DNA from: Chromobacterium amazonense
GTDB lineage: Bacteria; Pseudomonadota; Gammaproteobacteria; Burkholderiales; Chromobacteriaceae
NCBI RefSeq assembly: GCF_001855565.1
Contig: NZ_MKCR01000027.1
Location: 62,001-126,000 of the forward strand
DNA length: 64,000 nucleotides
Direction: 5' to 3'
Made by a program: the position numbers and the translations under genes. Position 1 is the stretch's first letter; every line of letters starts with the position of its first letter. This document shows positions 56,157 through 64,000 of this stretch, in pieces. The notes beneath the pieces were generated by a model, which made no database searches, was not told where the DNA came from, and worked only from the letters and a program-made list of their open reading frames with translations.

Positions 56157-57233
56157 ATGACGACCAAACTGACCGCCAAGCAACTCGTCCGCGACGAAAT
56201 CACCGCCATCGGCGCCTATCATGTGGCCGACGCCGCCGGCTACATCAAGCTGGATGCGATGGAAAACCCGTGGCCGCTGCCCGTGGAGCTGCAACACGAA
56301 CTGGCCGCCGAACTGGCCCAGGTTGCGCTGAATCGCTATCCGGACGCCAATGGCGGCGGCCTGAAGGATGATTTGCGCGCGGCCTTCGCCATTCCGGCTG
56401 CGGCCGACATCGTGCTGGGCAACGGCTCGGATGAACTGATCACGCTGATCACCCAAGCGTTGGCGCGTCCCGGCGCCAAGCTGTTGGCGCTGGAGCCGTC
56501 GTTCGTGATGTACAAGATGAACGCGCTGTTCTCCGGCCTGCAGTATGTGGGCGTGCCGCTGCGCGAGGACTTCACGCTGAATCTGCCGGCCACGCTGGCC
56601 GCCATCGAGCGAGAACAGCCGGCGGTGGTGTTCGTGTCCTACCCCAATAATCCCACAGGTCCGCGCTACGCCCGCGACGAGGTGCTGGCGATCTGCCGCG
56701 CCGCGCCGGGCCTGGTGGTGGTGGACGAGGCTTACCAGAGCTTCGCTTCCGACAGTTTCATGGACCTGGCCGGCGAGCTGGACAACCTGCTGGTGATGCG
56801 CACGCTGTCCAAGCTGGGCTTGGCCGGCATCCGCCTCGGCTACGCCGCGGCCTGTCCGGCGTGGATTGTCGAACTGAACAAAGTGCGGCCGCCTTACAAC
56901 GTCAATGTGTTGACCCTCGCCGCAGCGAAGTTCGCACTGAAGCACCTGGACGTCTTCAACCGCCAAGCGGCCGAATTGCGCGCCGAGCGCGGTCGAATCT
57001 CCGATGCGCTGGCGGCGCTGCCGGCGCTGACCGTGTTCCCGTCCGAGGCCAATTTCCTCACCGTCCGCGCGCCGGACGCCGCGGCGCTGCACCAGCATCT
57101 GAAAGCGAGCGGCATCCTGATCAAGCAGCTGCACGGCAGCCATCCGCTGCTGGACAATTGTCTGCGCCTGACCGTGGGCAGCCCAGACCAGAACGCGGCC
57201 TTGCTGTCCGCCATTCAACGTTTTTTTGCCTGA
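56157..57233 (+). CDS. hisC: Histidinol-phosphate aminotransferase
   Basis: This PLP enzyme converts imidazole-acetol phosphate to histidinol phosphate. The 358 residues are typical. Landmarks are [26 protein letters not shown] near 85, [11 protein letters not shown] near 160, [10 protein letters not shown] near 182 and the PLP Lys in [17 protein letters not shown] near 215. ATG at 56157 fits the family start; the 190-base gap after hisD holds hairpins and a possible internal promoter. Confidence 0.95.
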   Translation: MTTKLTAKQLVRDEITAIGAYHVADAAGYIKLDAMENPWPLPVELQHELAAELAQVALNRYPDANGGGLKDDLRAAFAIPAAADIVLGNGSDELITLITQALARPGAKLLALEPSFVMYKMNALFSGLQYVGVPLREDFTLNLPATLAAIEREQPAVVFVSYPNNPTGPRYARDEVLAICRAAPGLVVVDEAYQSFASDSFMDLAGELDNLLVMRTLSKLGLAGIRLGYAAACPAWIVELNKVRPPYNVNVLTLAAAKFALKHLDVFNRQAAELRAERGRISDALAALPALTVFPSEANFLTVRAPDAAALHQHLKASGILIKQLHGSHPLLDNCLRLTVGSPDQNAALLSAIQRFFA

Positions 57234-57237
57234 AGCC

Positions 57238-57831
57238 ATGAGAACCGCAACTGTCACCCGCAACACGTTGGAAACCCAGATCACCGTCACGCTGAATCTG
57301 GACGGCACCGGCGTCGGCCGCTTTGAAACTGGCGTGCCCTTCCTCGACCACATGATGGATCAGATCGCCCGCCATGGCTTGATCGACCTCGACGTCCAGG
57401 CAGTGGGCGATCTGCACATCGACGCCCACCATACTGTGGAAGACATCGGCATCACTCTGGGCCAGGCCTTTGCCAAGGCCATCGGCGACAAGAAAGGCAT
57501 CCGCCGCTACGGCCATGCCTATGTGCCGCTGGACGAGGCGCTGTCCCGTGTGGTGATCGATTTGTCCGGCCGCCCCGGCTTGGTCTACAACGTCGAATAT
57601 ACCCGCGCCAGCATCGGCCAGTTCGATGTCGATCTGTTCTCGGAGTTTTTCCACGGCTTCGTCAATCACAGCATGAGCACGCTGCACATCGACAATCTGC
57701 GCGGCCACAACAGCCACCACCAGGCCGAGACCATCTTCAAGGCCTTCGGCCGCGCGCTGCGCATGGCCTGCGAGCATGATGAGCGCATGGCCGGCATCAC
57801 GCCGTCCACCAAGGGGACGCTCTCCGCATGA
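57238..57831 (+). CDS. hisB: Imidazoleglycerol-phosphate dehydratase
   Basis: HisB dehydrates imidazoleglycerol phosphate. The 197 residues are the monofunctional form. The Mn-binding motifs are [27 protein letters not shown] and the repeated [14 protein letters not shown] and [18 protein letters not shown] at 57238 is 4 bases after the hisC stop. It overlaps hisH by 4 bases. Confidence 0.95.
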   Translation: MRTATVTRNTLETQITVTLNLDGTGVGRFETGVPFLDHMMDQIARHGLIDLDVQAVGDLHIDAHHTVEDIGITLGQAFAKAIGDKKGIRRYGHAYVPLDEALSRVVIDLSGRPGLVYNVEYTRASIGQFDVDLFSEFFHGFVNHSMSTLHIDNLRGHNSHHQAETIFKAFGRALRMACEHDERMAGITPSTKGTLSA

Positions 57832-58466
57832 AAGTCGCAGTGATTGATTACGGCATGGGCAATCTGCACTCGGTGCTGAAGTCCTTGCAGGCCGTCAACG
57901 ACATCGGCGCCGATATATTCCTGACCCGCGACCCGGATGCCGTGATCCAGGCCGACAAGGTGGTGTTTCCCGGCCAGGGCGCGATGCCGGACTGCATGCG
58001 CGAGCTGAACCGCCACGGCTTGGCCGATGCCGTCCGTGAAACTACGAAGAGCAAGCCGTTTTTTGGAATCTGCGTAGGCGCGCAGCTATTGTTTGAACAT
58101 AGCGCGGAGGGCGACACCGCCGGCCTGGGCCTGTTTCCGGGCAAGGTGCTGCGGTTTGCCGACGATCTCACCGCCGGCGGCGAGCGGCTGAAAGTGCCGC
58201 ACATGGGTTGGAACCAGGTCTACCAGACCCAGTCCCACCCGATGTTCGCCGGCATCGCCGATGGCGAGCGTTTTTACTTTGTGCACAGTTATCACTTTGC
58301 GCCGGCCGACGCGGCGCTGACGCTGGCGGAGAGCGAATATCCGCAGCGGTTTGCCTGTATCGTCGGGCGTGGCAACATATTCGCCACGCAGTTTCACACC
58401 GAAAAGAGCCACCGCGCCGGACTTCAGATGATGAAGAATTTCCTGGCCTGGGACGGCAATGTTTAA
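57828..58466 (+). CDS. hisH: Imidazoleglycerol-phosphate synthase, glutaminase subunit
   Basis: HisH supplies ammonia to HisF. The 212 residues have the class I glutaminase triad: Cys in [14 protein letters not shown] near 84, and His and Glu in [15 protein letters not shown] near 190. The start [16 protein letters not shown] is typical. It overlaps hisB by 4 bases. Confidence 0.95.
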   Translation: MKVAVIDYGMGNLHSVLKSLQAVNDIGADIFLTRDPDAVIQADKVVFPGQGAMPDCMRELNRHGLADAVRETTKSKPFFGICVGAQLLFEHSAEGDTAGLGLFPGKVLRFADDLTAGGERLKVPHMGWNQVYQTQSHPMFAGIADGERFYFVHSYHFAPADAALTLAESEYPQRFACIVGRGNIFATQFHTEKSHRAGLQMMKNFLAWDGNV

Positions 58467-58487
58467 CTTACCCACACACCTAGCACC

Positions 58488-59228
58488 ATGCTGCTGATAC
58501 CCGCGATAGACCTGAAAGACGGTCAGTGCGTGCGCCTGAGACAGGGCGCAATGGACGACGCCACCATTTTCTCCGACGATCCGGTCAAGGTTGCCGCCCA
58601 TTGGCGCGACCAAGGCGCGCGCCGACTGCATCTGGTGGACTTGAACGGCGCTTTCGCCGGCAAGCCGAAAAACTTGTCGGTGATCCGCGACATCCTCGGC
58701 GAGGTCGGCACCGACATGCCGGTGCAGCTGGGTGGCGGCATCCGCGACCTGGACACCATCGAGGCCTACCTCGACATGGGCTTGTCCTACGTGATCATCG
58801 GCACCGCCGCGGTGAAGACGCCGGGCTTCCTGCACGACGCCTGCGACGCCTTCCCCGGCCAGGTCATCGTTGGCCTGGACGCCAAGGACGGCATGGTGGC
58901 GATCGACGGCTGGGCCAAGATCACCAACCATAACGTGATCGATCTGGCCAAGCGCTTCGAAGACTACGGCGTCAACTCGGTGATCTACACCGACATCGGC
59001 CGCGACGGCATGATGACCGGCGTCAACATCGAGGCCACCGTCAAGCTGGCGCAGGCGCTGACCATCCCGGTGATCGCCTCCGGCGGCCTGACCAACCTCG
59101 ACGACATCCGCGCGCTGTGCGCGGTGGAGGACGAGGGCATCGAAGGCGCCATCACCGGCCGCGCCATCTACGAAGGCAGCATAGACTTCGCCGCCGCGCA
59201 GACGCTGGCGGACGAACTGGCCGGCTAA
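58488..59228 (+). CDS. hisA: ProFAR isomerase
   Basis: HisA isomerises ProFAR to PRFAR. The 246-residue beta/alpha barrel has the start [19 protein letters not shown], the first catalytic Asp there, and the second in [12 protein letters not shown] near 170. QLGGGIRDL is also typical. ATG at 58488 lies 21 bases after hisH. Confidence 0.95.
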   Translation: MLLIPAIDLKDGQCVRLRQGAMDDATIFSDDPVKVAAHWRDQGARRLHLVDLNGAFAGKPKNLSVIRDILGEVGTDMPVQLGGGIRDLDTIEAYLDMGLSYVIIGTAAVKTPGFLHDACDAFPGQVIVGLDAKDGMVAIDGWAKITNHNVIDLAKRFEDYGVNSVIYTDIGRDGMMTGVNIEATVKLAQALTIPVIASGGLTNLDDIRALCAVEDEGIEGAITGRAIYEGSIDFAAAQTLADELAG

Positions 59229-59241
59229 ACCCGGCTGATCG

Positions 59242-59274
59242 CGCCAAACGGCGGGCTGGCCCCGCCGCTTGGCG
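59242..59274 (+). promoter_or_regulatory. Intergenic hairpin between hisA and hisF
   Basis: CGCCAA and TTGGCG form the outer stem, and GGCGGG and CCCGCC the inner one, with small bulges. No T run follows. It precedes the 14-base tandem repeat upstream of hisF. Confidence 0.5.
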
Positions 59275-59277
59275 TGC

Positions 59278-59305
59278 CTGAAGTTTTCTGGCTGAAGTTT
59301 TCTGG
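59278..59305 (+). repeat. Exact 14-base tandem duplication before hisF
   Basis: CTGAAGTTTTCTGG occurs twice in direct succession (59278-59291 and 59292-59305), 8 bases before the hisF start. Only GGAT resembles a ribosome site, so the repeat occupies the initiation region. Confidence 0.9.
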
Positions 59306-59313
59306 ATAGTTAC

Positions 59314-60078
59314 ATGCTTGCCAAACGCATCATCCCCTGCCTGGACGTGACCGCCGGCCGCGTGGTCAAGGGCGTCAATTTCCTGGGCCTGCGCGACGCC
59401 GGCGACCCGGTGGAAATCGCCCGCCGCTACAATGAGCAGGGCGCCGACGAACTGACCTTCCTCGACATCACCGCCAGCTCCGACCAGCGCGACATCATTC
59501 TGCACGTCATCGAGGCGGTGGCGGAGCAGGTATTCATTCCCTTGACCGTCGGCGGCGGCGTGCGCAGCATCGCCGACATCCGCCGCCTGCTGAACGCCGG
59601 CGCCGACAAGGTCAGCATCAATACCGCCGCGGTCACCCACCCCGACTTCGTGCGCGAGGCGTCCGACCACTTCGGCAACCAGTGCATCGTGGTGGCGCTG
59701 GACGCCAAGGCGGTCACGCCGGAAAACGACCGTTGGGAAATCTTTACCCACGGCGGCCGCAACCGCACCGGGCTGGACGCCGTCGAGTGGGCGCGCAAGA
59801 TGCAGGCGCTGGGGGCCGGCGAAATCCTGCTGACCAGCATGGACCGCGACGGCACCAAGGCCGGCTTCAACCTGCCGCTGACCCGCGCGGTGTCCGACGC
59901 GGTGGGCATCCCGGTCATCGCCTCCGGCGGCGTCGGCAACTTGCAGCATTTGGTCGATGGCGTCAAAGAAGGCCACGCCGACGCGGTGCTGGCCGCCAGC
60001 ATCTTCCATTTTGGCGAATATACGGTGAGCGAGGCCAAGCAGGCCATGCGCGCCGCCGGCATCGAGGTGAGGCTATGA
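59314..60078 (+). CDS. hisF: Imidazoleglycerol-phosphate synthase, cyclase subunit
   Basis: HisF uses ammonia from HisH to form imidazoleglycerol phosphate and AICAR, which feeds PurH. The 254-residue barrel starts [19 protein letters not shown] with the catalytic Asp11, and the second catalytic Asp lies in [15 protein letters not shown] near 179. ATG at 59314 is unusual in lacking a strong ribosome site. It overlaps hisI by 4 bases. Confidence 0.95.
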   Translation: MLAKRIIPCLDVTAGRVVKGVNFLGLRDAGDPVEIARRYNEQGADELTFLDITASSDQRDIILHVIEAVAEQVFIPLTVGGGVRSIADIRRLLNAGADKVSINTAAVTHPDFVREASDHFGNQCIVVALDAKAVTPENDRWEIFTHGGRNRTGLDAVEWARKMQALGAGEILLTSMDRDGTKAGFNLPLTRAVSDAVGIPVIASGGVGNLQHLVDGVKEGHADAVLAASIFHFGEYTVSEAKQAMRAAGIEVRL

Positions 60079-60458
60079 GCTGGCTGGACGAAGTGAAGTG
60101 GGACGACAAGGGCCTGGTCACCGCCATCGCCCAGGACGCCGCCAGCGGCCGGGTGCTGATGGTGGCGTGGATGAACCGCGAAAGCCTGCAGCTGACCGCC
60201 GACACCGGCATCGCCCACTACTGGAGCCGTTCGCGGCAGAAACTGTGGAAAAAGGGCGAGGAGTCCGGCCATGTGCAGACGGTGAAGGAGCTGCGGCTGG
60301 ACTGCGACGGCGACGTCATCGTGATGCAGATCGAACAAATGGGCGGCATCGCCTGTCACACAGGACGGGAGAGCTGTTTCTACCGCCGTTTCGAGAACGG
60401 CGGCTGGATGACCGTGGACGCCGTGCTGAAAGACCCGCACAGTATTTACCACGGCTGA
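60075..60458 (+). CDS. hisI: Phosphoribosyl-AMP cyclohydrolase
   Basis: HisI opens the adenine ring of PR-AMP. The 127 residues are the monofunctional form. Motifs are [47 protein letters not shown] and the zinc-binding [13 protein letters not shown]. It overlaps hisF by 4 bases. hisE follows separately across a 121-base gap. Confidence 0.94.
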   Translation: MSWLDEVKWDDKGLVTAIAQDAASGRVLMVAWMNRESLQLTADTGIAHYWSRSRQKLWKKGEESGHVQTVKELRLDCDGDVIVMQIEQMGGIACHTGRESCFYRRFENGGWMTVDAVLKDPHSIYHG

Positions 60459-60544
60459 GTTGCCGCCGGTCAACGCTGCCCGCGATGGACGGGTTACAAT
60501 GACCGGCCGGGCCGCGCTGTCATCGGCTCGCCATGCCGGATGCG

Positions 60545-60550
60545 TATAAT
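60545..60550 (+). promoter_or_regulatory. Possible internal promoter before hisE-HIT-tatABC
   Basis: A consensus TATAAT lies 30 bases before hisE, with TG two bases upstream of it. No good -35 is seen. Together with a second TACAAT at 60495-60500 it could drive hisE and the tat genes separately from his. Confidence 0.45.
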
Positions 60551-60579
60551 CGCCGGATTTCGGCGCAAAGGATATCGAG

Positions 60580-60903
60580 ATGACCCCGGATGTGTTGAAA
60601 AATATCGCCGACACGCTGGAAGCCCGCCGCGAGGCTGCCCCGCAGTCTTCCTATGTGGCTTCGCTGTTTCACAAGGGTGAGGACGCCATCCTGAAAAAGG
60701 TGGCGGAGGAGGCGGCGGAGACGCTGCTGGCCTCCAAGGACAAGGATAAGCTGCACCTGGTGCGCGAAGTGGCCGACCTGTGGTTCCATACCATGGTGCT
60801 GTTGACATATCATGGCTTGCGTCCCGAAGACGTGGTGATGGAGCTGCATCGCCGCGAAGGCATCTCCGGGCTGGACGAGAAAGCCTCGCGCAAAACCACT
60901 TGA
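60580..60903 (+). CDS. hisE: Phosphoribosyl-ATP pyrophosphatase
   Basis: HisE removes pyrophosphate from PR-ATP. The 107-residue all-helical protein has the MazG-like metal site in [19 protein letters not shown] near 46 and [13 protein letters not shown] near 66. ATG at 60580 follows AAAGGATATCGAG. Last his gene of the cluster. Confidence 0.94.
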   Translation: MTPDVLKNIADTLEARREAAPQSSYVASLFHKGEDAILKKVAEEAAETLLASKDKDKLHLVREVADLWFHTMVLLTYHGLRPEDVVMELHRREGISGLDEKASRKTT

Positions 60904-60919
60904 TGATGGATTGAATTCG

Positions 60920-61243
60920 ATGAGCGATTGTCTTTTCTGCAAGATCGTGGCGGGCCAGATTCCCGCCAACAAGGTTTACGAAGACGACGATGTGCTGGCC
61001 TTCCACGACATCCGTCCGATCGCGCCGGTGCATTTCATGATCATTCCCAAGCTGCACGTCGACTCCTTGGCGCACTGCGGCCCGGAGCATGAGGCGGTGC
61101 TGGGCAAGATCCTGACGCTGGCCCCCAAGCTGGCCAGGGAGCAGGGCCTGGAGTCCGGCTTCAAGACCGGCATCAATACCGGCCGCGGCGGCGGCCAGGA
61201 AGTGTTCCATCTTCACGTTCACGTGTTCGGCCACAAGGGCTGA
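60920..61243 (+). CDS. HIT-family nucleotide-binding protein (HinT-like)
   Basis: The 107-residue protein has the HIT triad HLHVHVFGH near the C terminus and CLFCKIVAGQIPANKVYEDD at the start, as in E. coli HinT, a purine nucleoside phosphoramidase. ATG at 60920 is used; a TTG at 60911 also lies in frame. The hisE-HIT-tatABC order is common in betaproteobacteria. Confidence 0.93.
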   Translation: MSDCLFCKIVAGQIPANKVYEDDDVLAFHDIRPIAPVHFMIIPKLHVDSLAHCGPEHEAVLGKILTLAPKLAREQGLESGFKTGINTGRGGGQEVFHLHVHVFGHKG

Positions 61244-61308
61244 CGCGTTTTTCGGCTTCGCGCCGGGATGCGATCCGGCGTCTGTTTCATGAATAAGGAA
61301 GAGTCACA

Positions 61309-61515
61309 ATGGGTTCTCTGAGCATCTGGCACTGGCTGATCGTGCTGCTGATCGTGGTACTGGTGTTCGGCACCAAGAAGCTGCCCAACATCGGCAAGGA
61401 CCTCGGCAATGCGGTCAAGGGCTTCAAGGAAGGCATGAACGAGGGCGCCAAGGATGCCCAGCCGCCGGCCAAGGACGCTGGCCGCATCATCGACGGCGAA
61501 GCCGACAAGAAATAA
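61309..61515 (+). CDS. tatA: Twin-arginine translocase subunit TatA
   Basis: TatA forms the pore-like complex that exports folded proteins. The 68 residues have the N-terminal helix ([20 protein letters not shown], with the FGTKKLP hinge) followed by an amphipathic helix ([20 protein letters not shown]). ATG at 61309 follows AAGGAAGAG. Confidence 0.95.
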   Translation: MGSLSIWHWLIVLLIVVLVFGTKKLPNIGKDLGNAVKGFKEGMNEGAKDAQPPAKDAGRIIDGEADKK

Positions 61516-61534
61516 ATCCGGATGGTGACGCGGC

Positions 61535-62062
61535 GTGCTTGACATCAGCTTTGGCGAATTCGTCCTGATCGGCGTGGTGGCCCTGGTGGTGCTGGGGCCG
61601 GAGAGGCTGCCTGCCGTGGCGCGCACCGTGGGCGCCCTGGTGGCGCGCGCGCAGCGCTTCGTGGCCACGATGAAGGCGGACATCCAGCACCAGGCCAATC
61701 TGCAGGGACTGGACAGCATACGCCAGGACCTGCAGGAAGCGGCGCACAGCTTCCGCGGCCAGCTGGAATCCGAGGTGCAGCAGGTGCGCGACGCGCTGGA
61801 CCACCATTCCGCCGAGGCCCGCAATCTGGCCGAGCAGGCGGCGGAGCCGTTCCACGAGGCCGAGCGCACCATACACGGCGGCATCGTCCCGGAAGACGCC
61901 GCGCCGGCAACGGAAGCGGCATCGACGGCTGAAAGCGCCGCGCCGGAGCCGGCTGACGCGCCGCCTCCGCGCGACGAGAATCAGCTGGACCTGTTCGACG
62001 ACATGCCGCCGCGCAGTAGCGCGGCGCCCCAAACCCAAACTCCTCCGCAAGCCCATCAATGA
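61535..62062 (+). CDS. tatB: Twin-arginine translocase subunit TatB
   Basis: TatB forms the signal-peptide receptor with TatC. The 175 residues have the membrane helix LDISFGEFVLIGVVALVVLG, the GPERLPAVARTVG hinge and a long charged tail rich in Ala, Pro and Glu. GTG start at 61535. It overlaps tatC by 4 bases. Confidence 0.94.
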   Translation: MLDISFGEFVLIGVVALVVLGPERLPAVARTVGALVARAQRFVATMKADIQHQANLQGLDSIRQDLQEAAHSFRGQLESEVQQVRDALDHHSAEARNLAEQAAEPFHEAERTIHGGIVPEDAAPATEAASTAESAAPEPADAPPPRDENQLDLFDDMPPRSSAAPQTQTPPQAHQ

Positions 62063-62799
62063 ACGAACAACCGCTGCTCGCGCATCTGATCGAGCTGCGC
62101 ACCCGGCTGGTGCGCGCCCTGCTGGGCATCGCCCTGGTTTTTCTGGGCCTGTTCCACTGGTCATCGGACATCTACCACCTGCTGGCGAAGCCGCTCCTGG
62201 ACGCCTTGCCGCACGGCGGCAGCATGATCGCCACCGAGGTGACGTCCACCTTCTTCGTGCCGATGAAGCTGACCATGCTGGCGGCGTTTTTGATCTCGCT
62301 GCCGCATACCCTGTACCAAGTCTGGGCCTTCGTCGCGCCGGGGCTGTACGCCCACGAGAAGAAGCTGGTCCTGCCGCTGGTGCTGGCCAGCTTGGTGCTG
62401 TTTCTGGTGGGCATGTCCTTCGCCTATTTCCTGGTGTTCCCGGTGGTTTTCCATTTCATGTCGGCGGTGACGCCGGCCGGCGTCAGCATGATGACGGACA
62501 TCGATAAATATCTGTCCTTCGTGCTGGGCATGTTCATGGCTTTCGGCACCACCTTCGAGGTGCCGGTGATCGTGGTGGTGCTGACGCGGATGGGCGTGGT
62601 GTCGGTGGCCAAGCTGCGCGAGGCGCGGCCTTATGTCATCGTCGGCGCCTTTGTGATCGCCGCCATCGTCACGCCGCCGGACGTGCTGTCGCAGACCATG
62701 CTGGCCGTGCCGCTGTGGCTGTTGTACGAGGCCGGCGTGATGGTGGCCGCGCTGATGGAGCGCAAGGCGCGACGCGCTCAGGCCGAGCCAGCGCCATGA
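62059..62799 (+). CDS. tatC: Twin-arginine translocase subunit TatC
   Basis: TatC is the six-helix membrane receptor for twin-arginine signal peptides. The 246 residues contain LLAHLIELRTRLVRALLGIA, FFVPMKLTMLAAFLISLPHT, VAPGLYAHEKKL with the key Glu, and REARPYVIVGAFVIAAIVTP. It overlaps tatB and the following gene by 4 bases each. Confidence 0.96.
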   Translation: MNEQPLLAHLIELRTRLVRALLGIALVFLGLFHWSSDIYHLLAKPLLDALPHGGSMIATEVTSTFFVPMKLTMLAAFLISLPHTLYQVWAFVAPGLYAHEKKLVLPLVLASLVLFLVGMSFAYFLVFPVVFHFMSAVTPAGVSMMTDIDKYLSFVLGMFMAFGTTFEVPVIVVVLTRMGVVSVAKLREARPYVIVGAFVIAAIVTPPDVLSQTMLAVPLWLLYEAGVMVAALMERKARRAQAEPAP

Positions 62800-63140
62800 G
62801 CCGCGATCATTTCCGCCAAGGCGCGTCCGCCGCGCTGATCGTCCTGATCCTGATGACTCTGGCTTGGGAGCTGTGGCTGGCGCCGCTGCGCGCTGGCGGC
62901 TCCTTCCTGGCGTTCAAGGCGCTGCTGCTGCTGCTGCCCTTGCGCGGCATCCTGGCCGGTCGCCTGTATACCTACCAATGGTCCAGCATGTTCATCCTGG
63001 GCTTTTTCACCGAAGGCGTGATGAGGGGATGGGCCGACCACGGCCTGGCGCAGCGATTGGCATGGTGTGAAGTCCTGGTTAGTACACTATTCTTTATCTG
63101 CGTATTGGGATTTGCCAGGAGCTTCAAGCAGCGCGCTTGA
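62796..63140 (+). CDS. DUF2069-type membrane protein
   Basis: The 114-residue protein has about four hydrophobic segments and resembles DUF2069: ALIVLILMTLAWELWLAPLR, then LLLLLPLRGILAGRLYTYQW and FILGFFTEGVMRGWAD. Function unknown. It overlaps tatC by 4 bases and ends the operon. Confidence 0.8.
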   Translation: MSRDHFRQGASAALIVLILMTLAWELWLAPLRAGGSFLAFKALLLLLPLRGILAGRLYTYQWSSMFILGFFTEGVMRGWADHGLAQRLAWCEVLVSTLFFICVLGFARSFKQRA

Positions 63141-63163
63141 GGTGAATGGACAAGACGAAAAGT

Positions 63164-63192
63164 CCGGCAGCTCATGCTGCCGGTTTTTTTTT
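63164..63192 (+). terminator. Intrinsic terminator after the tat operon
   Basis: CCGGCAGC and GCTGCCGG form a perfect 8-bp stem around TCAT, followed by a T run of nine. It starts 23 bases after the DUF2069 stop. The stretch 63193-63340 is the leader of the next gene. Confidence 0.93.
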
Positions 63193-63340
63193 GGGCTTTT
63201 GGATACTGTTATCGCGTGAATGTTCCCGTTGGCGATATGGCATGTGGCCGCCTGTGGCGACCCTCGTCTAGAATCCCAGCATATAACGAGACCGGGTACA
63301 GCCCGGCCGGCATTCACTCTATTGGGTATGGGGAAATACC

Positions 63341-64000
63341 ATGCGGAATTTGTCTATCGCAGCCAGGATCACGCTTGGCTTCGCGCTGCTATTGGCGGCG
63401 CTCATTCTCACCGGATTGTTGGCGCAACTGGGTCTGGGCAAGATTTCGGCGCGGGCCCAAGACGTCACCTCGCACGAGTTGGCCTTTTATACCGACATTG
63501 TCCGATTGCAGCGCGCTATGGGCAATCTGCGGCGTTTCGAAAAAGACTACTTCATCAATATCGCCAACGACGGCAAGCGCACCGAGTACCTGGGTAAATG
63601 GAAAAAAGCGCAGGCCGACGCGCAACTGGCGATCAGCCAGGCCGGCACCCATCCGCTGAACGATGAGGCCTCTCAGCAATTGTCGAAACTGTCCGGCCTG
63701 CTTGGCGGTTATGCCGACGGTTTCGGCAAGGTGTCGTCGCAGGTGGAGGGCAAGCAGCTTGCCGCTACCGCTGACGCCAACCACGAGCTGGAAAAGTACA
63801 AGGACAATATCCACCAGATGGAAGGCGTGGTGGATGTGCTGGGCAAGAACGCCGCGGATGCGGTGGGCTTGCTGGACGACGAGATCAATGCCACGGCCGC
63901 CAGCGTGCGCAGCCAGATGCTGGCCGAGATCATCGCGGCGCTGGTGATAGGCGTGCTGATCGCCTGGTACATCATCTCCTCCATCCGCCAACCCTTGCTG
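63341..64000 (+). CDS. Methyl-accepting chemotaxis protein, N-terminal part (runs off window)
   Basis: The first 220 residues of a chemoreceptor are present; the gene continues beyond 64000. It has a first membrane helix at about 10-32 (RITLGFALLLAALILTGLLA), a periplasmic helical ligand-binding domain (about 35-190), and a second helix at about 190-212 (AEIIAALVIGVLIAWYIISS) leading into HAMP (RQPLL). The missing part should carry the methylation and signalling domains. ATG at 63341 follows GGTATGGGG. The periplasmic domain looks like the HBM or 4HB type, but its ligand cannot be read. Confidence 0.88.
   Translation, partial: MRNLSIAARITLGFALLLAALILTGLLAQLGLGKISARAQDVTSHELAFYTDIVRLQRAMGNLRRFEKDYFINIANDGKRTEYLGKWKKAQADAQLAISQAGTHPLNDEASQQLSKLSGLLGGYADGFGKVSSQVEGKQLAATADANHELEKYKDNIHQMEGVVDVLGKNAADAVGLLDDEINATAASVRSQMLAEIIAALVIGVLIAWYIISSIRQPLL

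Overview
The window looks like chromosome from a Chromobacterium-type betaproteobacterium (Neisseriales). Base composition is GC-rich. Gene order and protein sequences are betaproteobacterial: dusB-fis, a complete his operon running into tatABC, coxBA-ctaG-coxC-SURF1-ctaA-ctaB-sco, ilvIH-ilvC, and an rpoE-like sigma factor followed by DUF3619, DUF3106 and RDD genes. Chitin and GlcNAc use is prominent. I could not run a database search, so genus and family names rest on recognition.

Layout. 1-7.2 kb: 3' end of rnpB, dusB-fis, purH-purD, a TsaC/Sua5 gene, tolQ without tolR, and a drug/metabolite transporter. 7.3-15 kb: a chitin/GlcNAc block with a secreted chitin LPMO, a GntR regulator, nagA, a SIS-type deaminase, a PTS permease and gapA. 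15-19.6 kb: an Lrp regulator, a candidate small RNA, Pho-box-preceded phoBR, transaldolase and a hemerythrin-like protein. 19.8-26.8 kb is the least ordinary part. It holds a GNAT-AmpD fusion, a four-gene operon with 4-base overlaps at every junction (HTH regulator, VUT/YhhQ-like transporter, divergent chorismate-utilising enzyme, unknown 151-aa protein), an HD-domain protein that has lost its HD pair, and kup. 26.9-35.2 kb: proS, a lytic transglycosylase, a MarR/guanine deaminase divergent pair, a LysR/AhpD-like set and a sigma-factor module. 35.4-44.4 kb: ilvIH-ilvC, an FSA-type transaldolase, psd, leuA with an N-terminal Cro-like HTH, an S66 peptidase and bioD. 44.5-53.1 kb: a MITE-like palindrome, then the aa3 cytochrome oxidase and its assembly genes. 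53.1-64 kb: ycgR, hisGDCBHAFIE, HIT, tatABC, DUF2069 and the start of a chemotaxis receptor.

How it fits together. LPMO cleavage of chitin, GlcNAc uptake by the PTS, deacetylation, deamination and GAPDH form one catabolic route. A shared TGGTATTAATG element lies upstream of both the LPMO gene and the GntR-nagA-SIS operon, which suggests joint control. The branched-chain and histidine operons, purine synthesis and the terminal oxidase are ordinary housekeeping blocks. The best candidates for something undescribed are the 20.9-23.9 kb operon with its upstream palindrome, and the HTH-LeuA fusion, which has a second ribosome-binding site positioned for a standard-length LeuA.
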